64,000 nucleotides of DNA, taken from NCBI RefSeq assembly GCF_048820935.1, contig NZ_JBMERD010000013.1, positions 1 through 64,000 on the forward strand. Direction: 5' to 3'. The stretch's first letter is position 1; each line of letters starts with the position of its first letter. The notes beneath the pieces were generated by a model. That model was not told the origin of the DNA. It made no database searches and saw only the letters and a list, made by a program, of their open reading frames with translations. Of this stretch, positions 19,748-27,417 are shown piece after piece. A program made the translations under genes and the position numbers. Origin of the DNA: Algicoccus sp048820935. Lineage in GTDB: Bacteria > Pseudomonadota > Gammaproteobacteria > Burkholderiales > Burkholderiaceae_B.

Positions 19748-19957
19748 CTAAATCTTGAGGGTGTGCGTAATGCGAGTGGGATTCCGATGATCGCGAAGTG
19801 CGCCTGCAATTGCTGCCGACAGACCAATATGCTGATCAACCTGACGCAGCAACATGACACCGCCATCAGAACTCAGGGGGCTTCCCTGAAAATCAGCTTC
19901 AATCACGCGTCTTTGAAGACGACTAAAGTCGAGTTTGTTTACGGTACAATTTGGCAT
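19748..19957 (-). pseudogene. 5' fragment of an IS1380-family transposase gene
   Basis: The 69-codon frame begins 'MPNCTVNKLDFSRLQRRVI' and continues 'EADFQGSPLSSDGGVMLLRQ' and 'DHRNPTRITHTL', matching the conserved N-terminus of IS1380-type DDE transposases. It then stops: none of the catalytic core follows. The sequence upstream of its start (to about 20045) may hold the old insertion-sequence end, but no matching opposite terminal repeat was found. A second, more diverged fragment of the same transposase type occurs at about 61250-61450. Confidence 0.75.
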
Positions 19958-20132
19958 CGGCGCAGTCTCTCTAAATCGTGTCTTAACAACTTGATTTTGC
20001 GGGGAAAATGACTGCGCTGATCCTATTCGTGGTGAAATTTTCGGGCTAAATCCTGCATCGGCTCACCGATATGAAATTACGTCTTAGTTTTAGTGTCGTC
20101 AAATAACCACACTTATTAATCGGCGTTTATGC

Positions 20133-21131
20133 TCAGTCAACCGCACAGTTTAAATGTCCAATCAATCGGTGACCGTCCTTAATTAACAGCGGTTGCTGAT
20201 GCCGAGTGGCATAGCGCAAGGTTTTACGTAGGGTACGCAAACTATAAAGGTTGGCCAAGTCAATTTCAGCGGGCGACAATGCTTGTTGATAAGCGTTCAT
20301 AGCTTTGTTTTGCAGTAAATACAAGCAGCGCAAGTGCATTTCACTCACCGAGTGCTGTGCAGCGATATCTGGCGATAGCCAAGTCAAAAGCTCTATCACA
20401 CGGTCATACAGCAGACGTAGACGGAGTAGCGCTTCGGTTGGTGTAGATGGTGCGGGCGCTTGAACGAGCTGTGGGACTCCGTGACGGGGTCGATTTTCGC
20501 TCATCAAAGGCCCAAGCTTCCAGATAGGTTCATGATGTGCGATTCGGTTGCGAAGTTTGTTGCACAGATCCAGACGTGCAAATAACGCGTCACGATGTTT
20601 GGACTTTGCCCAATAGGTCGCTTGCTGTTGCCGATGACCAGGGAGAACGTCAACAAGAATTGACCCCCAGTTCACCGGCTCTTGATGAACATCCGTTTGT
20701 AGTTCCAATAGATGAGACCAGAAACCGAACGTCAATTTGGACACGACGTCATCAGGGGATGGCGCAGGAACGCGTGGCAGTATTTGCTTGCCTCGGCGGT
20801 AGTGAGTGATATCTGTGATTTTCGACCTTGAATGGGAATTTAACGCTACATGCGCATACCAATCTTTGGAGCCATGCCTACCGATAATGCCATATCGTGA
20901 GCTCAGAGCTCGGTGAAATTGGTTGCGTAGTGTGATTTCGAGTAATGAAATGGTTCGAAAAAATACCGCACTTAAGTCGTCATTCCATTGATGGAAACCT
21001 AGCGCTTGAGAGTCATCTACAGTGTCGAAGAAGCTGCGATAATTGCTTAGGCGTGCATGCGACAAAGCCTGTACACGTGCTTGGCTCCCTGCCATGTTGA
21101 TTTTGAACTGTCTAAGCATGTGTGCTATCAT
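20133..21131 (-). CDS. Abi-like HEPN-domain protein (putative abortive infection / RNase)
   Basis: 332 residues, soluble. 'CNKLRNRIAHHEPIW' in the middle fits the Rx4H signature (R-N-R-I-A-H) of HEPN ribonuclease domains and the 'RNRxAHHEPI' box of Abi-like proteins; N-terminally 'LSNYRSFFDT' and 'FRTISLLEITLRNQF' fit that family's start. Members of such families can act in phage exclusion or as toxins by cutting RNA. The gene is intact inside an otherwise decayed island. Its ATG overlaps the stop of a very short upstream ORF by ATGA, implying translational coupling. Family assignment is by motif and layout; the biological role is inferred. Confidence 0.72.
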   Translation of the reverse strand: MIAHMLRQFKINMAGSQARVQALSHARLSNYRSFFDTVDDSQALGFHQWNDDLSAVFFRTISLLEITLRNQFHRALSSRYGIIGRHGSKDWYAHVALNSHSRSKITDITHYRRGKQILPRVPAPSPDDVVSKLTFGFWSHLLELQTDVHQEPVNWGSILVDVLPGHRQQQATYWAKSKHRDALFARLDLCNKLRNRIAHHEPIWKLGPLMSENRPRHGVPQLVQAPAPSTPTEALLRLRLLYDRVIELLTWLSPDIAAQHSVSEMHLRCLYLLQNKAMNAYQQALSPAEIDLANLYSLRTLRKTLRYATRHQQPLLIKDGHRLIGHLNCAVD

Positions 21132-21262
21132 GTTCCTGTAAGCGCTTGGGTTACATAGTTTAGCAGTTCCCTCTTCGGACGGACGCTAGCCTCCAAGACG
21201 CAAAAGAGGATTCGGTCGCGCAAGCGGCCGTTTTCCTTGGTGCTGGTGTGTGCGCCCAGCAC
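21128..21262 (-). CDS. small ORF coupled to the Abi-like gene
   Basis: A GTG at 21262 is preceded by a perfect AGGAGG ten nt upstream and opens a 44-codon frame (starting 'MLGAHTSTKENGRLRD') whose stop overlaps the Abi-like start by ATGA. The same frame is open further upstream to a TTG at 21319, which would add a hydrophobic segment ('WAFYIVINFLGGLAIVL') but has no Shine-Dalgarno. It could be a leader peptide, a small antitoxin, or chance. I do not recognise the sequence. Confidence 0.4.
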   Translation of the reverse strand: MLGAHTSTKENGRLRDRILFCVLEASVRPKRELLNYVTQALTGT

Positions 21263-21371
21263 GATTGCTAGTCCTCCTAAAAAATTGATCACAATATAAA
21301 AAGCCCATGAGGTTTTCAATTTTTAGATAGCAACTTTGTAGAGCCATTTGCCCCGTCTTGAAGTAAGTGCT

Positions 21372-21396
21372 CATTACCATTTTTGCGATGGTAATG
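21372..21396. promoter_or_regulatory. palindrome upstream of the Abi-like operon
   Basis: Perfect 9-bp arms CATTACCAT and ATGGTAATG are separated by 7 nt, upstream of the small ORF and Abi-like gene on the minus strand. No T-run follows on either side, so it is not an intrinsic terminator. An operator for autoregulation or a leader hairpin is plausible. The rest of this 320-bp gene-poor stretch shows nothing else firm. Confidence 0.4.
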
Positions 21397-21451
21397 TCCT
21401 CGATTCAGCTCTCTGGCTTCAACTTTGATAGGTTTATGGGGTCTTGGAGCG

Positions 21452-22135
21452 TTATTTCCCATCTTCGAATTCGTGCAAAATATCCTCGAAATGACGGACT
21501 CTTTTTGCGAAACGTCCGGGCCACGTGATGTTTGGATTTTGAAAACAACTGTCTAAGATAAATAGTTTTCGTCCTTGGTGAAGGGCGGCGCGCGCCTGTA
21601 TCAATGTGCCCGATGTTTGGCTTGCTTCCACAATCACAGTGGCATCAGCAAGTGTGGACATGGTTGCATTTCTTTCGGGGAAAAATAGGCGATTCAATTG
21701 ATAATTTTGATTTGCGTAGCGCAACACCGGAACCTGGCTAATGACCAGATGCTCATCAGCGATATGTTTTTGAAGAAGCCGATTTGATTTTGGGTAAACC
21801 TCAGTCAGTGGAGTTCCTATGACAGCGACAGTTCGGCCGCCCATTTTAATCGCTGTTGTATGCGCTTCAGTGTCGACACCGTCTGCTAAGCCCGAGAAAA
21901 TTGTAAAGTCGTGTTGAGTCAGTAGACGAGCCAGTTTACGCGTGCGTTTTAGACCATCGTCTGATGATTTTCGAGACCCAATAACTGCAATGGATTTGTG
22001 TAAAAAGACAAGCTCTGTATTGCCCTGATAGTAATAGAGCTCAATCGGTGGTTGTACAAAGATGTTATCAAGTTCTGCCGATACTGATTCGGGCAAGGTG
22101 TGATTTATTTTCTGGTTCTCTGGAAATAGAAGCAT
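21452..22135 (-). CDS. short DprA/Smf-like protein
   Basis: Contains the Rossmann-like DprA core: 'IAVIGSRKSSDDG' at about residue 55, 'FSGLADGVDTEAHTTAI', 'VAVIGTPLTEVYPKSNRLL' and the late 'FFPERNATMSTLADATVIV', 'SGTLIQARAALHQGRKLFIL'. Housekeeping DprA loads RecA on single-stranded DNA during transformation. This protein (about 227 residues) lacks the N-terminal SAM-like and C-terminal winged-helix domains, so it is an accessory paralogue, perhaps linked to defence. ATG at 22135 is used; a TTG eight codons upstream is open, and neither has a good ribosome site. It is separated from the Abi-like operon by 320 bp. Confidence 0.75.
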   Translation of the reverse strand: MLLFPENQKINHTLPESVSAELDNIFVQPPIELYYYQGNTELVFLHKSIAVIGSRKSSDDGLKRTRKLARLLTQHDFTIFSGLADGVDTEAHTTAIKMGGRTVAVIGTPLTEVYPKSNRLLQKHIADEHLVISQVPVLRYANQNYQLNRLFFPERNATMSTLADATVIVEASQTSGTLIQARAALHQGRKLFILDSCFQNPNITWPGRFAKRVRHFEDILHEFEDGK

Positions 22136-22316
22136 GTTGAATATTCGGTAATTAAGCAATATTCGCTGAACAGAGAATTAGTTCGATTTAGAAAAGATAG
22201 AAACCTTCATCGAATTACATAAATTGATTACGGGCATAGATCGTGTTTATCGGTCATGATTTGGTCGAGCTGCGTTTGTGTGCTGTCCCATAACCTTAGA
22301 TCTTGGGAGGAGTGGC

Positions 22317-22370
22317 TCCCGGGCACGTTGAAGAGCCCGGGATATTGCATAGTTGTTCTAAAGAACTATG
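22317..22370 (-). terminator. pair of hairpins after the parvulin gene
   Basis: Two inverted repeats lie just beyond the 3' end of the minus-strand parvulin gene: TCCCGGGC/GCCCGGGA with a 10-nt loop (22317-22342) and CATAGTT/AACTATG with a 9-nt loop (22348-22370). Neither is followed by a clear T-run, so they may act as RNA 3'-end stabilisers or weak terminators instead of classical intrinsic ones. Confidence 0.4.
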
Positions 22371-22378
22371 AGATTCGC

Positions 22379-23200
22379 TTATTTGCGATGCAGTGAAACG
22401 GGCGTTTGTGATTTGCCATCACCCATTTCAATGGTGGCATTCTGACGTAATTCTTCCTGATATTTGGTCAGAGATTGCTCACGCAGTAACTCTTCGAGTT
22501 GTGCACTGACTTGTTCGAGTGGTGGGAAGGCCACTGGACGCTCATCAATCACTTCGATGATGTGCCAGCCAAACTGACTCTGAACAGGTTTTTCTGACAG
22601 CTGACCTTTAGGCAGCGCTTTGACTGCTTCAGCAAAGGGTGCGACGTAGTTGGCAGCTTTGGCCCAACCCAAATCACCCCCATTGGCACCTGTGCCAGGG
22701 TCTTTGGAGTGTTCTTTGGCAGCGTCTTCAAAGGTCACTTCTTTGTCTTTAATTTGCTTGAGCAGATCGTTGGCTTGCTCTTCTTCTTCAACTAAGATGT
22801 GACGGACTTGGTATTCCAGATCGTCACCGTGTTCAGCTTTGAGTTCGTCATAAGCTTTCTGAACATCTTGTTGTGTGACAGGATGTTTATCTAGATAGTC
22901 AGACATCAAAGCGCGAACCAAGATGCTTTGACGCGCCAGATCCAATTCGGTTTGGACGGATTCTTGCTTAGTGACGCCTGCTTTTTCTGCGGCTTGTACC
23001 AGAACAAGACGGTTAATCATGTCGTCTTTAATTTGTTCACGAAGCTGTGGTGTGTCGGGTGCACCCTGACTGACGAGCAGTCCAATGAACTGGTCTAGGC
23101 TTTTATCGGTCAGTGGTTGTCCATTCACAACGGCAAAGTTTTGTGCATAAACAGGTGCAGCTAGTGTCATGGCTGCGAGAGTCATCGTAATACGTTTCAT
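22379..23200 (-). CDS. exported parvulin-type peptidyl-prolyl isomerase
   Basis: Periplasmic folding factor. It has a Sec signal peptide ending 'APVYAQ' (cleavage near residue 19), a SurA/PrsA-like helical N-terminal part ('DKSLDQFIGLLVSQGAPDTP') and a PpiC parvulin domain at about residues 130-225 ('VRHILVEEEEQANDLL', 'DPGTGANGGDLGWAKAANYV', 'VQSQFGWHIIEVID'). About 273 residues. The ATG overlaps the BolA-family stop by 4 nt, making it the last gene of the msrB-yciB-bolA-ppi operon, an order familiar from related betaproteobacteria. Confidence 0.9.
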   Translation of the reverse strand: MKRITMTLAAMTLAAPVYAQNFAVVNGQPLTDKSLDQFIGLLVSQGAPDTPQLREQIKDDMINRLVLVQAAEKAGVTKQESVQTELDLARQSILVRALMSDYLDKHPVTQQDVQKAYDELKAEHGDDLEYQVRHILVEEEEQANDLLKQIKDKEVTFEDAAKEHSKDPGTGANGGDLGWAKAANYVAPFAEAVKALPKGQLSEKPVQSQFGWHIIEVIDERPVAFPPLEQVSAQLEELLREQSLTKYQEELRQNATIEMGDGKSQTPVSLHRK

Positions 23201-23472
23201 GTATTTCCTTTTTTTGGGACAGAGAGTTTGAGAACAAGTGCATGGATCGGGTGAGGCATTAAGTCTGCGACTTTGTCGTATACCAAACGATGTTGCTTGA
23301 TGGTTGACAGCCCTTCAAACTGGTGAGAAGTGATGCGTGCTGCAAAGTGGCTCGCACCGGATTCTGCACCAGCGTGCCCGGCATGCAGGTGTGATTGATC
23401 AATAATTTCGAGATATTCAGGCTCGAGCGCAGCGAGTCGCTCGCGCAGCAAAGCTTCATGAGGATTGGTCAT
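23197..23472 (-). CDS. BolA-family protein
   Basis: Small alpha/beta protein of the BolA family, partners of monothiol glutaredoxins in iron-sulfur trafficking and regulation. 'RERLAALEPEYLEIIDQSHL' leads into the typical 'HAGHAGAESGASHFAARI' and 'HRLVYDKVADLM'. The ATG at 23472 is used, since GGAA lies 6 nt upstream and homologues start 'MTxPxxALLRERLAAL'; an ATG four codons upstream lacks this. The start lies inside the end of yciB, and the stop overlaps the parvulin start. Confidence 0.9.
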   Translation of the reverse strand: MTNPHEALLRERLAALEPEYLEIIDQSHLHAGHAGAESGASHFAARITSHQFEGLSTIKQHRLVYDKVADLMPHPIHALVLKLSVPKKGNT

Positions 23473-24034
23473 GTTGATTTCCATCCGTAGTTGTCTCAGG
23501 GGTTTGCATGTGACGGCTTAACCAGAGTGACTGGCCAATGGCAAAGACGATGAGCAGTGCCATCAGACCAAAGACCTTAAAGTTGACCCAGGTCGCTTCG
23601 CTGAAGTAGCCAGAGAACGCGACAAAAACGTTCAATGCACCCGCAAATAAAAAGAACAATGACCAGCTCAGGTTTAAACCGCGCCAGCCTTGTGCGGTGA
23701 GGTGAATTTTCTCACCTAAAAACTTCTGCATCAGATTACGCTTAAAGAACAATTGCGAGCCGAGCAAGATGCCCCCAAAAATCCAGTAAAGGACTGTCGG
23801 TTTCCATTTGATAAAGGCATCACTTTGCAACCAGAGTGTTGCCCCACCAAAAAAGACGATGACCGCAAAGTTAATCCAGTGAGTGGTTTCGATTTTCTTT
23901 TTGGAGAGAAACAGATACGCAATCTGTAAAACAGCGGCTGCCACGGCCACAGCCGTTGCGACGTAAATGTCGGCAAAACGATACGCAATAAAAAATAGCA
24001 GTAACGGGAACAGGTCAAACAGGAACTTCATCAT
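23456..24034 (-). CDS. yciB: inner-membrane protein YciB (septation protein A)
   Basis: Polytopic inner-membrane protein with about five to six hydrophobic segments, 192 residues. The start 'MKFLFDLFPLLLFFIAYRF', 'LFFKRNLMQKFLGEKI' and 'WVNFKVFGLMALLIVFAIGQ' are YciB hallmarks. In enteric bacteria it affects septation and envelope synthesis; its biochemical function is unknown. The start ATG overlaps the msrB stop by 4 nt, and its 3' end overlaps bolA, so the operon is tightly packed. Confidence 0.92.
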   Translation of the reverse strand: MMKFLFDLFPLLLFFIAYRFADIYVATAVAVAAAVLQIAYLFLSKKKIETTHWINFAVIVFFGGATLWLQSDAFIKWKPTVLYWIFGGILLGSQLFFKRNLMQKFLGEKIHLTAQGWRGLNLSWSLFFLFAGALNVFVAFSGYFSEATWVNFKVFGLMALLIVFAIGQSLWLSRHMQTPETTTDGNQHDQSS

Positions 24035-24429
24035 TCGGGTAGGGCCTCAAACGTCAGTGCTGCTGAATTGATGCAGTAGCGTAAACCAGTGGGGGGTGGA
24101 CCGTCTTCAAAGACGTGGCCTAAGTGCGCGTCACAGACGTTACAGAGGATTTCAGTGCGAATCATGCCGTGACTGTGATCGGCTTCTTCCCGAACATGCT
24201 CTGGATTAATAGGCGCAAAGTAGCTTGGCCAGCCACAGCCCGCATCAAATTTTGTATCTGATGCAAAGAGTGGGGTCTGACAGCATACGCAGCGATAGAA
24301 GCCTAAGGCGGTATGATCCCAGTATTCACCGGTAAACGCCCGCTCGGTTCCATGCTGTCGTGTGACATAGTACGCTTGCGGGGAAAGCTCTGTTTGCCAC
24401 TGAGCATTGGTTTTATGGATTTTTCGCAT
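24031..24429 (-). CDS. msrB: peptide-methionine (R)-S-oxide reductase MsrB
   Basis: Reduces methionine-R-sulfoxide in proteins. Two CxxC zinc pairs are visible ('CVCC' and 'CNVC'), with the conserved 'FDAGCGWPSYFAP', 'HLGHVFEDGPPPTG' and catalytic Cys in 'RYCINSAAL'. About 132 residues, cytoplasmic (no signal peptide). The ATG at 24429 is used; the TTG two codons upstream is unlikely. First gene of the minus-strand operon, divergent from bioM across 65 bp. Confidence 0.95.
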   Translation of the reverse strand: MRKIHKTNAQWQTELSPQAYYVTRQHGTERAFTGEYWDHTALGFYRCVCCQTPLFASDTKFDAGCGWPSYFAPINPEHVREEADHSHGMIRTEILCNVCDAHLGHVFEDGPPPTGLRYCINSAALTFEALPE

Positions 24430-24494
24430 ATGCAACGATGGACAAGATATTTAAAAGAAAGTTCGGTTCTTTTTTTACAAAAGAATAAGTCTAC

Positions 24495-25172
24495 ATGTTA
24501 GTCGAGTTCGAAGGTGTGCGCTTAGAGCGTGGCGAACAATGTATTTTGCGAGATGTGAGTTTACGTCTCAGTGAGTCTCGTATTGGCATTGTGGGTCCCA
24601 ACGGGGCAGGTAAGAGCAGCTTTGCACGATTGTTGAACGGTTTGTTGAAGCCACAGCGTGGTCGCGTCTTGTTTCAGGGCGTCGATGTGCAATCTGATTT
24701 ACGTAAAATTCGCAAACAAATTGGATTTCTTTTTCAGAATCCGGACAATCAACTGGTATTTCCAATTGTGCGTGAAGACATGGATTTTGGACTGAAAGCC
24801 CATATTCCAGATAAGACGCTGCGACAGACACGGATTGACGAGACGCTGGCGCGACTCGGAATCGATCAATTGGCTGATCGAGTGGTTCACACCTTGTCTG
24901 GCGGACAAAAACAACTTGTGGCGCTTGCCACTGTGCTGAGTGTCGAGCCCGCAATGCTGGTTTTGGATGAACCAACCACACAGTTGGATTTGAGGTATCG
25001 GAACCGCCTTGTGGCTTTGCTGCAAACCATTACACAGCCTGCCATCGTATTAACTCATGATTTGCCGATGCTGGAGACATTCGATCGTGTACTCGTGATT
25101 GCCGATGGTGGGGTGGTGCGTGATGGGCCACCGGCGGATGTGTTGACGTGGTATCAGCAGCATTATGGCTAA
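24495..25172 (+). CDS. bioM: biotin ECF transporter ATPase BioM
   Basis: ABC ATPase of the energy-coupling factor type. Walker A is 'GPNGAGKSS', the Q-loop 'FLFQNPDNQLVFP' is typical of EcfA/CbiO/BioM, the signature is 'LSGGQKQLVALATVL' and Walker B 'LVLDEPTTQLD'. 225 residues, the short form. It is followed by a T-component and BioY, which identifies the substrate as biotin. The stop overlaps bioN by 8 nt. No BirA-like operator was recognised in the 65-bp msrB-bioM gap. Confidence 0.92.
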   Translation: MLVEFEGVRLERGEQCILRDVSLRLSESRIGIVGPNGAGKSSFARLLNGLLKPQRGRVLFQGVDVQSDLRKIRKQIGFLFQNPDNQLVFPIVREDMDFGLKAHIPDKTLRQTRIDETLARLGIDQLADRVVHTLSGGQKQLVALATVLSVEPAMLVLDEPTTQLDLRYRNRLVALLQTITQPAIVLTHDLPMLETFDRVLVIADGGVVRDGPPADVLTWYQQHYG

Positions 25173-25794
25173 TTCACACAACTTGACCCAAGGCTCAGGC
25201 TTGACAGCTGTCGCCATTTTTTTACAAAACCGCCGTGCAGGCTTAAAGCTGAGTGTGCTGGCCTTGTTAAGTGCGGTTTTATTGGGTATCCAAGCGGTGT
25301 GGCTGACGAGTGCGGCTTTGGTGTTGGCTGTAACTGTTTGGTTGTTATTGGGTCCCGTTCCAAAAACAGACGTACAATCACGTCCCTGGCTTTGGTTTGG
25401 GCTCATGCTGCTGATGTTGGGTGTCTACCATGTCTGGACAGTAGGGTGGGAGTCGGCGTATATCACATTGGCAAGACTGGTGGCCTTAGTTTTATTGGCG
25501 TTGATTGTGATGCGTACGACACCAGTGACCCAGATGATGGCGTTCGTTGAGTGGCTGTTACAGCCTTTAGGCCGCTTAGGTTGGGTGCAACCCGCAAAAA
25601 TGGCTTTGCTGTTTGGTTTGACATTGCGATTTTTACCGGTATTGCATCAGCAGTGGGAAGAGATCGTGCAGGCGCAAAGTGCGCGGGGGTTACAGTCGCA
25701 CCCGATTGCTTTGCTTGTTCCGATGCTGGCTAGAACGTTGCAGCGTGCACAAGAGATTTCTCAGACGTTGGATGCCCGTAGTTTTGGTGAGTAA
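25165..25794 (+). CDS. bioN: biotin ECF transporter transmembrane component BioN
   Basis: EcfT-type transmembrane protein coupling the BioM ATPase to BioY. About 209 residues with several hydrophobic segments; the C-terminal 'QAQSARGLQS' carries the ARG signature of EcfT coupling helices, and 'DARSFGE' ends the protein. Being between bioM and bioY fixes the assignment. It overlaps bioM at its start and lies about 80 bp ahead of bioY. Confidence 0.88.
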   Translation: MANSHNLTQGSGLTAVAIFLQNRRAGLKLSVLALLSAVLLGIQAVWLTSAALVLAVTVWLLLGPVPKTDVQSRPWLWFGLMLLMLGVYHVWTVGWESAYITLARLVALVLLALIVMRTTPVTQMMAFVEWLLQPLGRLGWVQPAKMALLFGLTLRFLPVLHQQWEEIVQAQSARGLQSHPIALLVPMLARTLQRAQEISQTLDARSFGE

Positions 25795-25874
25795 TCGGTG
25801 TTGTGCACCGAATGCCGTCTGTTACTGTTCAAACCAATCGCTTTGTTGTTTAGTTTGATTGTTTGTTTTCTTAG

Positions 25875-26474
25875 ATGACTTTTATGAATCAGAAATCGAT
25901 TTCCTCCGCACAGTCCATTCCTTCCACACAGCAATTGGTTTATATCGCGCTTTTTGCAGCGATGATCTCTGCATTTGCGCTGGTGCCACCCATTCCTGTA
26001 CCGATCGTGCCAGTACCTGTGACCTTGCAAACTCTGGGTGTGATGTTGGCTGGTTTGATTTTGGGGCCACGGATGGCTTGGTTGGCGTTGTTGCTTTATG
26101 TGGGCTTGGCGCTCTTGGGTCTGCCGATTTTGCCAGGCGGACGCGGCGGCTTAGCCGTGTTAGCAGGCCCAACCGGTGGGTTTTTGGTTGGGTTTATTCC
26201 GGGGGCCTGGTTAATCGGTCTGATTGCCGGCCGTGCGCGCCAGTTGTCAGGACCTATGCAATTTGCCCGGTATTTTGTGGCATGTGTTTTGGGCGGTATT
26301 GTGCTGGTTTACGTGATCGGTGCAGTTTGGCTGTCTTTTGTGGCCAATATGGAACTGATGAAAGCGTTCTTGGCGGTTTTAGTGTTTGTACCCGGTGATA
26401 TGCTCAAAGCGGCCGTGGCAACCGTAGTGGCCGCTCGTCTTGCTCGTTTACAGTTACTGCCGCATTCAAGATAA
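25875..26474 (+). CDS. bioY: biotin transporter substrate-binding subunit BioY
   Basis: Integral membrane S-component that binds biotin. 'PVPVTLQTLGVMLAGLILGP' and the following 'YVGLALLGLPILPGGRGGL' and 'GPTGGFLVGFIPGAWLIG' are the conserved BioY core; about six membrane spans, 199 residues. The ATG at 25875 is used; another at 25884 is possible. With bioM and bioN it forms a complete tripartite biotin importer. It converges on gph with a 9-bp overlap of the 3' ends. Confidence 0.94.
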   Translation: MTFMNQKSISSAQSIPSTQQLVYIALFAAMISAFALVPPIPVPIVPVPVTLQTLGVMLAGLILGPRMAWLALLLYVGLALLGLPILPGGRGGLAVLAGPTGGFLVGFIPGAWLIGLIAGRARQLSGPMQFARYFVACVLGGIVLVYVIGAVWLSFVANMELMKAFLAVLVFVPGDMLKAAVATVVAARLARLQLLPHSR

Positions 26475-27149
26475 AGAGTTCATCCGGTTGGAGACGATAG
26501 ACTGCACTGCGGTCCAGATTTCAACTGGATGATCTGCCAGATAATCAGCGTTCCAAGTGTGGGCTGGTTGCCCCAGCTCACTACCATAACCATAGGTCAC
26601 ACCCACGGCTGGCATGCCAGCAGCATGGGCAGCCTCCACATCGCGTAAATCGTCACCCACATAGAGACATTGATTCGGTTGATAGCCGGCCAATTCGACG
26701 GCGTGTAGAAGGGGTAGGGGGTGGGGTTTCGAGTGTGGCGTAGTGTCTCCGCAAACCAAAACGGCACAGTCCGGAAGGTTTAACCAGTTCAGAATGGGTT
26801 GTGCGTAGCGGGTGGCTTTGTTGGTCACAATCCCCCATTGCATATTGGCTTGGCGAATCTCTTGCAACAACTCAGGAATGCCATCAAATAAACGGGTCTG
26901 GTCGGTACAGTTGTTCTCATAATCTGTGAGAAAGTCTTGCTTGGCTTGCTCAAACTCAGGATGGTCAGGATCTATATCAAGAGAGATTTTGACCATGCCA
27001 CGGGCACCCATGGACACATAGTTTCTTAATGTGGCTTCAGGCAAAGGGGGCATTGAGCGCAGTGCGCGTTGCCGGTTCGCAGCTTGTGCCATGTCGGGTG
27101 CGGTATCTGCAAAGGTACCGTCAAAGTCAAACAAAATAAGCGTAGACAT
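26466..27149 (-). CDS. gph: phosphoglycolate phosphatase Gph
   Basis: HAD phosphatase that clears 2-phosphoglycolate, for example from DNA-damage products. The N-terminal motif I is 'FDFDGTFADTAPDM', motif II 'WGIVTNKATRYA', and the C-terminal motif 'LYVGDDLRDVEAAHAAGMPA' holds the metal-binding Asp pair. The 227-residue length is usual. The gene lies in the same direction as ubiG, but the HicB gene and a gap with an inverted-repeat element now separate them; in relatives gph normally follows ubiG closely. Confidence 0.93.
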   Translation of the reverse strand: MSTLILFDFDGTFADTAPDMAQAANRQRALRSMPPLPEATLRNYVSMGARGMVKISLDIDPDHPEFEQAKQDFLTDYENNCTDQTRLFDGIPELLQEIRQANMQWGIVTNKATRYAQPILNWLNLPDCAVLVCGDTTPHSKPHPLPLLHAVELAGYQPNQCLYVGDDLRDVEAAHAAGMPAVGVTYGYGSELGQPAHTWNADYLADHPVEIWTAVQSIVSNRMNSLS

Positions 27150-27302
27150 ACAACTCTCACTTTTTTGAAGTCAACTGATGAGGACTGATGAAATAAGCAG
27201 AGATTGTACAGAGTGCGCGTGCTGCGTCAGAGAAGCTTCAAGCGTTTTAGGGAATAACTGTTGAGATAAGCGGGTTGGTTTTATTTGTTTTGCTTATCTG
27301 GA

Positions 27303-27401
27303 TAGACTGTCCGCTGTTCGTTGATACAAATAGTTTCAGAAATTTCAAAAAACTTAAAAATCTCGAGATGCATTGTGATCGGGTGAATAGCGGACGGTCT
27401 A
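27303..27401. repeat. 99-bp element with 17-bp inverted ends
   Basis: In the 268-bp gap between gph and hicB, TAGACTGTCCGCTGTTC (27303-27319) pairs with GAATAGCGGACGGTCTA (27385-27401) at 15 Watson-Crick positions plus two G-U. The 65 nt between are AT-rich and non-coding. It could be a MITE, the footprint of a lost element, or a long RNA hairpin. No flanking target duplication was clear, and no second copy was noticed in this window. Confidence 0.5.
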
Positions 27402-27417
27402 GGATGTGCTTTGTGGA

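Noticed and set aside
24436..24494. Possible BirA operator or biotin-responsive element before bioM
   Set aside because: The gap is short and AT-rich; no TTGTAAACC/GGTTTACAA-like palindrome is present.
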